From positions 1 through 7,555 of the forward strand of contig JBFMAE010000276.1 in assembly GCA_040756085.1 (NCBI GenBank): a stretch of 7,555 nt of DNA, read 5' to 3'. Made by a program: the position numbers and the translations under genes. The notes under the pieces were generated by a model. The model saw only the letters and a program-made list of their open reading frames with translations, did no database searches and had not been told where the DNA came from. Origin of the DNA: JBFMAE01 sp040756085. Its GTDB lineage: Bacteria > Desulfobacterota > BSN033 > UBA1163. The first letter of the stretch is position 1. Every line of letters starts with the position of its first letter. Below, in pieces: positions 1 to 6,558 of this stretch.

Positions 1-208
1 CCTCACAACCGATAATCGGTTTGATTCCATGTTTGATAGCCATCTGATAAAATTCGATCACTCCGAACATGTTTCCATGATCGGTTAGCGCTAGGGATTC
101 CATTCGATATTTTTTGGCTAAACCGAGGACCTCTTCAAATCGAATGGCCCCGTCCAATAAGCTATATTGGCTATGGACATGAAGATGGACAAAATTTGAA
201 TGCTGCAT
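1..208 (-). CDS. dnaE: DNA polymerase III alpha subunit, N-terminal fragment (PHP domain), cut by the window edge
   Basis: This is the first 69 codons of the replicative DNA polymerase catalytic subunit; the rest lies beyond base 1. The reading begins MQHSNFVHLHVHSQYSLLDG and continues to a LTDHGN motif (residues 41-46) and a GIKPIIGCE segment, which is the conserved start of the DnaE PHP domain. The PHP metal ligands are kept (His10 and His12 in HVHS, Asp43-His44 in TDHG). In E. coli DnaE the equivalent positions are degenerate, so the PHP domain here may still bind metal. Gln14 replaces the more usual Glu or Asp after HVHS. The start is chosen by family alignment. An in-frame ATG two codons upstream (214) is equally possible, and another in-frame ATG lies at 247 inside the upstream repeat. 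No good Shine-Dalgarno sequence precedes any of them. The gene follows guaA after 119 bp, with a large potential hairpin in the gap. Confidence 0.93.
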   Translation of the reverse strand, partial: MQHSNFVHLHVHSQYSLLDGAIRFEEVLGLAKKYRMESLALTDHGNMFGVIEFYQMAIKHGIKPIIGCE

Positions 209-224
209 ACCCATTAGAAGAAAG

Positions 225-312
225 GGAATATTGGAATAATGGAACATTGGAATACTGGGTTAACAAAGAACATTTTCGCTTTCCGCACAATATTCCATCA
301 TTCCATTATTCC
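225..312. repeat. Imperfect inverted repeat built from 8-bp units, between guaA and dnaE
   Basis: GGAA recurs exactly every 8 bases at 225, 233, 241 and 249, with a degenerate copy (GGGT) at 257. The units read GGAATATT, GGAATAAT, GGAACATT and GGAATACT. On the other side TTCC recurs every 8 bases at 293, 301 and 309. The arms 233-257 and 288-312 are inverted copies with 21 of 25 identical positions and a 30-base spacer. In the minus-strand transcript three of the four differences become G-U wobbles, leaving a single A-A mismatch, so a long hairpin is possible. It fills most of the gap between the guaA stop and the dnaE start and is followed only by a weak pyrimidine run (CCCTTTCTTCT). It looks like a dispersed non-coding repeat that might attenuate transcription or protect an RNA 3' end. 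The structure is read directly; the function is unknown. Confidence 0.65.
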
Positions 313-327
313 GGGTTTATTCTTTAT

Positions 328-1887
328 TCACTCCCATTCGATCGTGCTGGGAGGTTTCGAACTGATATCATATACGACTCGATTAACCCCCTTCACTTCA
401 TTAATAATCCGATTAGACATATTTCCTAATATTTTATAGGGGAGCCTCACCCAATCGGCTGTCATTCCGTCTTGGCTTTCTACAATCCGCAGCGCAATTA
501 CGTTTTCATAACTCCTTTCGTCCCCCATCACCCCAACGGTCTTCACAGGAAGTAAAATGGCAAAAGACTGCCAGACCTGGTCCCATAAATGGTCCTTCTT
601 CATCTCTTCTATGACGATCTCATCGGCAGATCTCAAGATGTCCAATCGCTCTTTGCTCACCTCCCCGATCACCCGAATGGCGAGTCCTGGGCCTGGAAAG
701 GGTTGGCGCTTGATCATCTCCTCAGGGAGACCCAGCACTTTCCCCAACTGCCTCACTTCATCTTTAAATAATTCTCGGAGGGGTTCCACCAATTTCAATC
801 TCATCTTTTTGGGCAATCCTCCCACGTTGTGATGGCTCTTGATCGTTGCAGAAGGACCTTTTGAAGAGACGCTTTCAATGACATCCGGATACAGGGTCCC
901 TTGAGCTAAATATTCCACACCCCCAATCTTCTTTGCCACCCTTTCAAAAATAGCAATAAATTCCTTTCCAATCCTTTTCCTTTTTTCTTCCGGGTCGATC
1001 ACACCCTTCAATTTTTTAAGAAAAATATTTTCCGCATCCATATAGATGAGCGGGATTTTAAAATGATGTCGAAATAGATTCACCACCTGTGAGGCTTCAT
1101 TCTTCCTTAATAGACCATTATTTACAAAAATACACTTGAGACCATCTCCCACTACCCTGTGAAGGAGAAGGGCGACGACTGTGGAATCAATCCCCCCGCT
1201 TAACGCACAAATCACTTTTCCCGAACCGATCTTTTCCCTCAGATCATGAACCGTCTGTTCTAAAAAAGAACGCATCGTCCAAAGTTTGGAACATCCACAA
1301 ATATCAAAGAGGAAATTTCTGATGATCTCAAGCCCCTTCTGGGTATGGACCACTTCCGGATGAAATTGGAGCCCGTAAATCTTCTTCCGGGTATCTTCCA
1401 TAGCCACAAAAGGTGTATTTATCGAACGTGCGATTGCGTGAAATCCAGAAGGCAAGATCCGGATCTGATCTCCATGGCTCATCCAGACCTCCAGTGTATG
1501 TCCCTTTCCCCCGATATGTTTGAATAATTTTCCATCCTGTTGAAGGATCACCTTGGCTTTCCCATACTCCCTTTTTTTTGAATGGTTGACCTTCCCTCCC
1601 AATAATTGCCCGATTAATTGCATTCCGTAACAGATCCCTAAGATGGGGATACCCATCCTAAGGAGATCGGCGTCGCAATGAGGAGCGTTCTTCTCATAAA
1701 CGCTGGCAGGACCTCCTGATAAAATGATCCCCTTGGGGGACAAAGCTCTCACTTTTTCCAGAGAAAGATCATAGGGGTGAATCTCACTATAAATCTGGCA
1801 TTCCCTTACCCTCCGGGCAATCAATTGGGTATACTGGGAACCAAAATCGAGAATGAGTATCTTATCAAAGGGAGTCTGTTTCTCCAT
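328..1887 (-). CDS. guaA: GMP synthase (glutamine-hydrolysing)
   Basis: A cytosolic enzyme converting XMP, ATP and glutamine to GMP, the last step of guanine nucleotide synthesis. The product has 519 residues, normal for the family. The N-terminal class I glutamine amidotransferase domain (about 9-195) has ILDFGSQYTQLIARRV, SGGP (57-60), the nucleophile Cys86 in GICYGMQ, and His176/Glu178 in LQFHPEV. The ATP pyrophosphatase domain carries the PP-loop SGGIDST (230-236). The C-terminal dimerisation domain has RQPFPGPGLAIR (394-405) and ends KPPSTIEWE, the canonical GuaA terminus. The start at 1887 (MEKQTPFDKILILDFG) matches the usual N-terminal length. An ATG four codons earlier (1899) is also possible, and the frame stays open to a TTG at 1953 that overlaps the upstream stop. 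None of these has a clear Shine-Dalgarno sequence. It lies 62 bp after the PATAN gene and is separated from guaB by two unrelated genes. All catalytic motifs are intact. Confidence 0.97.
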   Translation of the reverse strand: MEKQTPFDKILILDFGSQYTQLIARRVRECQIYSEIHPYDLSLEKVRALSPKGIILSGGPASVYEKNAPHCDADLLRMGIPILGICYGMQLIGQLLGGKVNHSKKREYGKAKVILQQDGKLFKHIGGKGHTLEVWMSHGDQIRILPSGFHAIARSINTPFVAMEDTRKKIYGLQFHPEVVHTQKGLEIIRNFLFDICGCSKLWTMRSFLEQTVHDLREKIGSGKVICALSGGIDSTVVALLLHRVVGDGLKCIFVNNGLLRKNEASQVVNLFRHHFKIPLIYMDAENIFLKKLKGVIDPEEKRKRIGKEFIAIFERVAKKIGGVEYLAQGTLYPDVIESVSSKGPSATIKSHHNVGGLPKKMRLKLVEPLRELFKDEVRQLGKVLGLPEEMIKRQPFPGPGLAIRVIGEVSKERLDILRSADEIVIEEMKKDHLWDQVWQSFAILLPVKTVGVMGDERSYENVIALRIVESQDGMTADWVRLPYKILGNMSNRIINEVKGVNRVVYDISSKPPSTIEWE

Positions 1888-1949
1888 GGTGTTTTTCATT
1901 TTCAAGATAGCCAAGGATAGGGAAAGCGGAAAAGGGAAATGACTTACCT

Positions 1950-3062
1950 TCAATGTTTTAAAAAATATTTTCCATCTTTTAATTCATATTGATAGGGGGC
2001 CCCCTTCCGATAAAAGAGGTCACTCTTTCGAAGCAATTGGGCTGAGGTCAATTCTTCGAGTTGATTGGGATATTTCCCCTTTTCCAGATAAAAGATTTCT
2101 AAAGCATTTTTTATCCGGTCCAATTGAGTTTTATGAGCGAAATGACTGGGAATTTCAATATCCACCCGTTCTATCCTCGAATTCCAAAAATGTTGTAAAA
2201 AATTTGGTTTAAAATAGACAAGGAGTAGAAAGATAAAAATCAAAAAGGCTCCGTAATAGACAAAGGCCAAGGCTTCTCTGAAATTGATCATGCTCACTTT
2301 CTTGATGAGGCTTGGCGTCTGGATCCCGACGATTTCGATGAAACCCATTTCCAGAAGGCCTACTAAAATCTCACTCGCATTGAATTTTCCCAACAGACTA
2401 CGGTCGATAATTTCCTGAACCGTCCGGGTCTCGTCCACTAAATTGTAAATCAATTCCTGCTCAGAAGTCAGTTTCTCTTTCAAATCATTTTGGGGGGATA
2501 AGGCATCGAGGGTCTTTCCCCCGAGTCCGAGCGTTTTCTTAAACACCAAGTGGGGCGAAAATATTTTCTTTTCAATCTCAGACCACTCATCCACCATTCG
2601 TAGGATATTCAATAAAACCTGTTCGGTGCTGAGGGCAAATGGAATCTTTTTATAGCTTTCCACCAGTTTGAGATCAAAGTTAAAATGACCATCCTCCCAC
2701 CAAAAAAGGTCATAGATGGTTTCGTAAATCTGTGTTGAAATCACCTTCAACACATCTTCTTTGGTCAGTAATTGAAGCTCGACCAGAATCTCCCCTAAGT
2801 ATTTGAGGGTCTCTTTCTGTATCCTCAACACCCGTTCCAACTGTTCTTCGGTAATCAATTGGGCTTTTACCAATATTTCACCGATGAGGTCCTTTTTGCC
2901 TCGATAATTTGAATAGACATGGACGATCATACCGTCGACAAAATAGATCTCGGCCAAACTCTTTCCCCTGCGAATTTTCAGAATCCCTGTTTTAAGTTGT
3001 TGACCGATCAGCTGAATGATCTCTGTAATACTGAAGTCTTTTAAAGTCCCCTGCAGGGCCAT
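1950..3062 (-). CDS. PATAN (DUF4388) membrane protein with MshEN-like motifs and a pseudopilin-like C-terminus
   Basis: A 370-residue protein of unknown function. Residues 1-55 (MALQGTLKDFSITEIIQLIG, then AEIYFVDGMIVHVYS) match the start of PATAN/DUF4388 domains, first described in the cyanobacterial regulator PatA and common in deltaproteobacterial signalling proteins. Two tandem repeats follow, IGEILVKAQLITEEQLERVL (60-79) and LGEILVELQLLTKEDVLKVI (89-108), each ending in Gln (82, 111). They resemble the MshEN/T2SSE_N motif that binds c-di-GMP in some ATPases. A WWEDGHFNFD segment (121-130) closes the PATAN region. A variable part (about 195-247) looks helical and winged-helix-like. One membrane span lies near 264-284. 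After it, residues 312-366 (LDRIKNALEIFYLEKGKYPNQLEEL) resemble the C-terminal part of GspG-type pseudopilins. The ATG is well supported by AAGGGGAA about six bases upstream. The N-terminus is probably cytoplasmic and the C-terminus periplasmic. Domain names are recalled resemblances, not search results. Confidence 0.85.
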   Translation of the reverse strand: MALQGTLKDFSITEIIQLIGQQLKTGILKIRRGKSLAEIYFVDGMIVHVYSNYRGKKDLIGEILVKAQLITEEQLERVLRIQKETLKYLGEILVELQLLTKEDVLKVISTQIYETIYDLFWWEDGHFNFDLKLVESYKKIPFALSTEQVLLNILRMVDEWSEIEKKIFSPHLVFKKTLGLGGKTLDALSPQNDLKEKLTSEQELIYNLVDETRTVQEIIDRSLLGKFNASEILVGLLEMGFIEIVGIQTPSLIKKVSMINFREALAFVYYGAFLIFIFLLLVYFKPNFLQHFWNSRIERVDIEIPSHFAHKTQLDRIKNALEIFYLEKGKYPNQLEELTSAQLLRKSDLFYRKGAPYQYELKDGKYFLKH

Positions 3063-3066
3063 GAAC

Positions 3067-3074
3067 TTCCCCTT
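3067..3074 (-). promoter_or_regulatory. Ribosome binding site of the PATAN gene
   Basis: AAGGGGAA lies about six bases before the ATG at 3062. It is the clearest evidence for that start. The remaining 105-bp gap to the upstream stop holds only short, weak hairpins and no convincing promoter or riboswitch. Confidence 0.6.
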
Positions 3075-3167
3075 TTAGCTTTCATCTTCAATCATCTAAC
3101 ATTCTAAACTTCCTTACTGCAGAGAGTTCATCCCTCAAAAGAGAGATTCCAAAGGTATTCCTTGCGT

Positions 3168-5066
3168 TCACTTTTTAGCTTCAACTCTCGATTTAATTCG
3201 AAGAGTCTGCCGAACGGAGAGCAAATATAAAAAGATAAACAGACCTCCCCAGAAGATCGCACCCCAAAGGGTCGTCGATGTCGGGGGGAAAGAGGTCGTG
3301 ATCACTCCGTTCCAATAGACAAACCTTAAGATAAAAATAAAAAACAGAAAGAGAAAAAGGAGTCCTTTGAAATGCTGCTCCCTCCACAGATAACTGAACC
3401 CAATGAAAAAAAATGAAAGAAATTTGCTGACGAAGTGGTTCTGCTTTTGAAATTGAAGGACTTGAGACGATTTCTTTTCTGCAATCTTGGGATGAAGCTT
3501 CTCCTTTTGAATGAATATCCGGTAACAGTTAAAACAGATGAATTCTTCCTCAGAATTTCCTAAATAAAATCGGTAGGTTGGGCTTCCACACATTGGACAA
3601 CGGGTCAAAAATCGTTTCGTCCGGCTGTACCTGGACATCCCCATTAAAAATCCCAGAAATACGATGGGCGCTAAAAGAGGAACTCTCGTTGGAATTTTCT
3701 CAAACCAAGCTTTAAATAAGCGGAACAGAAAACCTTCTCGGCCAATGAACTGGTCCAGAAACCTTCCCCAGAGCCTCTGGGTTGTAAGGACCTCATCAAT
3801 GACCAGCCGATTCATATTGGGGGAATCGATCATCGAATAGTAGTCAACAAGTTTGGGGTCCAGTTGACTTGCTTTCCGAAAGGCTTTATCAATATTACCG
3901 GACAGAAAGGTTTCCTGGGAATAGGCCCTGTAAAGGTTATAATAATAAGCTCCCTTGTCGGGAGATAAATCGATCGCTTTTTGATAGGAGGCGGTGGCTA
4001 GACCGGTCTGTTTTTGGGCCAAATAGACATTCCCAAGGTTGGAATAGGCCTCGCTGAATTTATTTTTTTGGTGAATCGCTCTTTCATAAAATTCGACTGC
4101 CTGAGGATAACGGCCCCTCCTCTTTTCTATCAAGCCAAGGGTAAAAAGGACTTCGGGGTCATCGGGATTGGTTGACAACCAGGTCCTCAATTTTTCTTCC
4201 GTTCCCCCATCCCAGTCCTCATGGTTGGCCTGGTTCATTTCTAAAATGACATCCGAAAAGCGTCCATCCAAAAAAGAGGAGCAAGCGTGGAGGAAGAAAG
4301 GAAGATAGACCAAAACGATGAGAAAAAACAGAATGAACTGCCTCTCCTTCTTGTTCACATAACCCCATAATAAAATGGACCAGAAAAGGATGGCCCATAA
4401 GATGTCCAAACGGAGAAAGAAGGGGATGAACAGGATGAAAATCTTAAGGCTGTTCAAGAGAAGCCTCGCGACTTCCTGGGTCAAATTTTTTCGAATATCG
4501 TAAAAGTAGAGGGGAAGATATTTCACCACGATCACGATTCCAAAAATAATAAAGGTCATGAGGACCGCATTCGAAAGAATGTAAAAGGTATTATAAAAAA
4601 GTTTCAAAGAACTTGGGTAATAATGAAATTGTGCGACCTGTCCCCTGAATACCTCAGGAAGGATCTTATGGAGTTGAAGAGGATTCTGATGCCAATATGC
4701 CCGCGCCAATTCAAAGTAGGGTTGGGGCAGTTCGGGTGAGAATTTTATGGAATGGTTGGCCATCTCCACAGCCTGATCAGAGACTCCTCTCTGTCTGGCC
4801 TGCTTCGATTCTCGTATCAATAAGAGAGAAAGGAGGGGAAGGTTTCTGATCCCCTTATCCAATTTCAATTGATAAAGTTGATCCAGCTCTTTCTTGCTCA
4901 GAGAGGGAGTTTTTTTAACATCCTCCCATACCCGGTCGGACGAAATCGGGGTCTCGACGGAAAAGAATTCTTTGGAGAAGGGAAGAGTTTCCTTTTTGGT
5001 CAGGACGCCAGCATAATAAAGGAGAGAGAAAACGATAAGGATAAGTATGAATATCGCCTTTTTCAA
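3168..5066 (-). CDS. Multi-span membrane protein with TPR repeats and a Cys4 zinc ribbon, function unknown
   Basis: A 632-residue integral membrane protein that I do not recognise as a named family. Order of parts: a signal anchor (MKKAIFILILIVFSLLYYAG, 1-20); a short helical region with one possible TPR (about 95-125); membrane segments near 164-188, 205-236 (probably two) and 243-261; three clearer TPR units (304-337, 338-371, 372-404; for example AYSNLGNVYLAQKQ followed by AIDLSPD); a span near 463-477; a zinc ribbon with CPMC (490-493) and CFNC (511-514); then hydrophobic segments near 546-560, 567-583 and 599-617. The last part (FLSFFFIGFSYLWREQHFKG) recalls small membrane domains with a 'PGxGhxyxGrxxxG' pattern. 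The start is a TTG preceded by AGAGGAA with four bases between, 22 bp after the guaB stop, so coupled expression with guaB is likely. TPRs suggest protein-protein contacts; the zinc ribbon is probably structural. Sides of the membrane are not settled. Confidence 0.85.
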   Translation of the reverse strand: MKKAIFILILIVFSLLYYAGVLTKKETLPFSKEFFSVETPISSDRVWEDVKKTPSLSKKELDQLYQLKLDKGIRNLPLLSLLLIRESKQARQRGVSDQAVEMANHSIKFSPELPQPYFELARAYWHQNPLQLHKILPEVFRGQVAQFHYYPSSLKLFYNTFYILSNAVLMTFIIFGIVIVVKYLPLYFYDIRKNLTQEVARLLLNSLKIFILFIPFFLRLDILWAILFWSILLWGYVNKKERQFILFFLIVLVYLPFFLHACSSFLDGRFSDVILEMNQANHEDWDGGTEEKLRTWLSTNPDDPEVLFTLGLIEKRRGRYPQAVEFYERAIHQKNKFSEAYSNLGNVYLAQKQTGLATASYQKAIDLSPDKGAYYYNLYRAYSQETFLSGNIDKAFRKASQLDPKLVDYYSMIDSPNMNRLVIDEVLTTQRLWGRFLDQFIGREGFLFRLFKAWFEKIPTRVPLLAPIVFLGFLMGMSRYSRTKRFLTRCPMCGSPTYRFYLGNSEEEFICFNCYRIFIQKEKLHPKIAEKKSSQVLQFQKQNHFVSKFLSFFFIGFSYLWREQHFKGLLFLFLFFIFILRFVYWNGVITTSFPPTSTTLWGAIFWGGLFIFLYLLSVRQTLRIKSRVEAKK

Positions 5067-5070
5067 ACCG

Positions 5071-5077
5071 TTCCTCT
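5071..5077 (-). promoter_or_regulatory. Ribosome binding site that fixes the TTG start of the TPR gene
   Basis: AGAGGAA sits four bases before TTG at 5066, and the next codons encode a typical KKAIF signal-anchor start. A second AAGGAG at 5083-5088 overlaps the guaB stop region and is too far from the TTG to be the main site, but could help translational coupling. Confidence 0.6.
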
Positions 5078-5088
5078 CGGGGCTCCTT

Positions 5089-6558
5089 TTATTCCAATCG
5101 GTAATTGGGAGCTTCTTTGGTAATGATCACGTCGTGGACGTGGCTTTCTTTTAATCCGGATGTTGTGATCCGAATAAATTTTGCTTTCTGTTTTAATTCT
5201 TGAAGATTTTTTGCACCCAGATATCCCATACCGGCCTTGAGGCCTCCGATGAGCTGTTGAGTACAGAATGAAAGAGCTCCTCGGTAAGGAACTCTCCCTT
5301 CAATCCCTTCTGGAACCAACTTGGTTTCGCTCTCGACATCCCCTTGAAAATACCGATCTCGGCTCCCCTCTTTCATCGCTTCCAACGACCCCATCCCACG
5401 GTAAACTTTATAGCTCCTCCCTTGATATAATACAATCTCCCCTGGACTTTCATCCGTTCCAGCAAATAAATTCCCGATCATCACCGAATGCGCTCCGGCA
5501 GCGAGGGCCTTCGTGATATCTCCAGAAAATTTAATTCCTCCATCCGCAATGACCGGCACTCCGTGTTTCTCCAAAACCTCGCTCGTTTCCATGATCGCAG
5601 AGAGCTGTGGGATCCCGACTCCTGCAACGACCCGTGTGGTGCAAATCGATCCGGGTCCCACTCCCACCTTGATCGCATCCACTCCAGCTTTGACGAGGTC
5701 AAGGGCTCCTTCTTTGGTGGCCACATTTCCTCCGATGAGTTGACAATCCGGAAAATTCTCCTTGGTGATGCGGACCGCCTCCAGCACATCCCGGGAATGG
5801 CCATGGGCGGTATCGATGACCAAGACATCCACCCCTGCCTTAATGAGCACCTCTGTCCTTGCCTCTCTGTCATTTCCAGGGCCAATGGCAGCCCCCACCC
5901 GAAGCCGTCCCAGATGATCCTTGCAGGAGTTAGGGTATTTTCTCATCTTCTCAATATCTTTGATGGTAATTAATCCCTTCAGATTGTTATGTTCATCCAC
6001 GACCAATAATTTTTCGATCCTGTTTTTGTGAAGGATCGCCTTCGAAGCTTCCAGCGTGGTCCCGACAGGAACGGTGATGAGGTGATCCTTGGTCATCACC
6101 GTGGAAATTTTTTCATCAAGCCTCTTTTCAAATCTCAGATCCCGATTGGTCAGAATGCCCACTAACTTCCCTTCTTTTGTGATTGGAACCCCTGAAATCC
6201 GGTATTTCTTCATGATCTCCATGGCTTCATAAATTTTTTGATCTGGATGCATGGTAATGGGATTGAGGATCATCCCGCTTTCAGATTTTTTCACCTTATC
6301 CACTTCGAGTGCCTGGTCAGAAATCGACATGTTACGGTGGATGATTCCAATCCCCCCCTCTTGGGCCATACTGATGGCCGTCCTCGATTCTGTGACCGTA
6401 TCCATGGCAGCGCTAACCAAAGGAATATTTAGCCGGATCGTCCTCGTCAGCTGAGTGCTGGTATCCACCTCCTTGGGTAATACTGCAGAAAAAGCTGGGA
6501 CGAGTAATACATCATCAAATGTCAGACATTCTTCAATATTTTTAGAATAGATTCCCAT
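5089..6558 (-). CDS. guaB: IMP dehydrogenase
   Basis: A cytosolic tetrameric enzyme oxidising IMP to XMP with NAD+, the rate-limiting step toward GMP. The product has 489 residues (E. coli 488). The N-terminus has LTFDDVLLVPAFSAVLPKEV. Two CBS domains (about 97-150 and 157-205) are inserted in the barrel; in other IMPDHs these bind adenine/guanine nucleotides and tune activity. Catalytic Cys306 lies in GPGSICTTR (301-309). IDTAHGHS (248-255), ADGGI (338-342), the YRGMGSLEAM loop (386-395), Arg402-Tyr403 and EGIEGRVPYRG (417-427) are all intact. The start at 6558 (MGIYSKNIEE) is chosen because it follows GGGGAG closely and gives the family length. The frame is open to 6612, but that would add 18 atypical residues and place the start upstream of the predicted transcript start. 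The gene overlaps the hflX reading frame by 17 bases and probably has its own promoter inside it. Confidence 0.97.
   Translation of the reverse strand: MGIYSKNIEECLTFDDVLLVPAFSAVLPKEVDTSTQLTRTIRLNIPLVSAAMDTVTESRTAISMAQEGGIGIIHRNMSISDQALEVDKVKKSESGMILNPITMHPDQKIYEAMEIMKKYRISGVPITKEGKLVGILTNRDLRFEKRLDEKISTVMTKDHLITVPVGTTLEASKAILHKNRIEKLLVVDEHNNLKGLITIKDIEKMRKYPNSCKDHLGRLRVGAAIGPGNDREARTEVLIKAGVDVLVIDTAHGHSRDVLEAVRITKENFPDCQLIGGNVATKEGALDLVKAGVDAIKVGVGPGSICTTRVVAGVGIPQLSAIMETSEVLEKHGVPVIADGGIKFSGDITKALAAGAHSVMIGNLFAGTDESPGEIVLYQGRSYKVYRGMGSLEAMKEGSRDRYFQGDVESETKLVPEGIEGRVPYRGALSFCTQQLIGGLKAGMGYLGAKNLQELKQKAKFIRITTSGLKESHVHDVIITKEAPNYRLE

Noticed and set aside
233..312. Rho-independent terminator between guaA and dnaE
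   Set aside because: The stem is long and AT-rich with a 30-base loop, and only a mixed pyrimidine stretch follows rather than a T-run, so a classical terminator call is not supported.
196..439. Plus-strand open frames over the repeat and the guaA 3' end
   Set aside because: They are composed of repeat DNA and antisense guaA, have no ribosome binding site and no recognisable protein features.
1994..2005. Perfect 12-bp palindrome AGGGGGCCCCCT in the PATAN gene
   Set aside because: It is explained by ordinary Lys-Gly-Ala-Pro codons, is short, and has no related copy in the window.
3063..3167. Possible internal promoter (TAGAAT -10-like box) or riboswitch before the PATAN gene
   Set aside because: No -35 match at proper spacing, and only four- or five-pair hairpins; nothing resembles a known purine riboswitch.
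5481..5973. Long overlapping open frames within guaB on both strands
   Set aside because: Shadows of the guaB coding sequence; the guaB frame carries all conserved IMPDH motifs.
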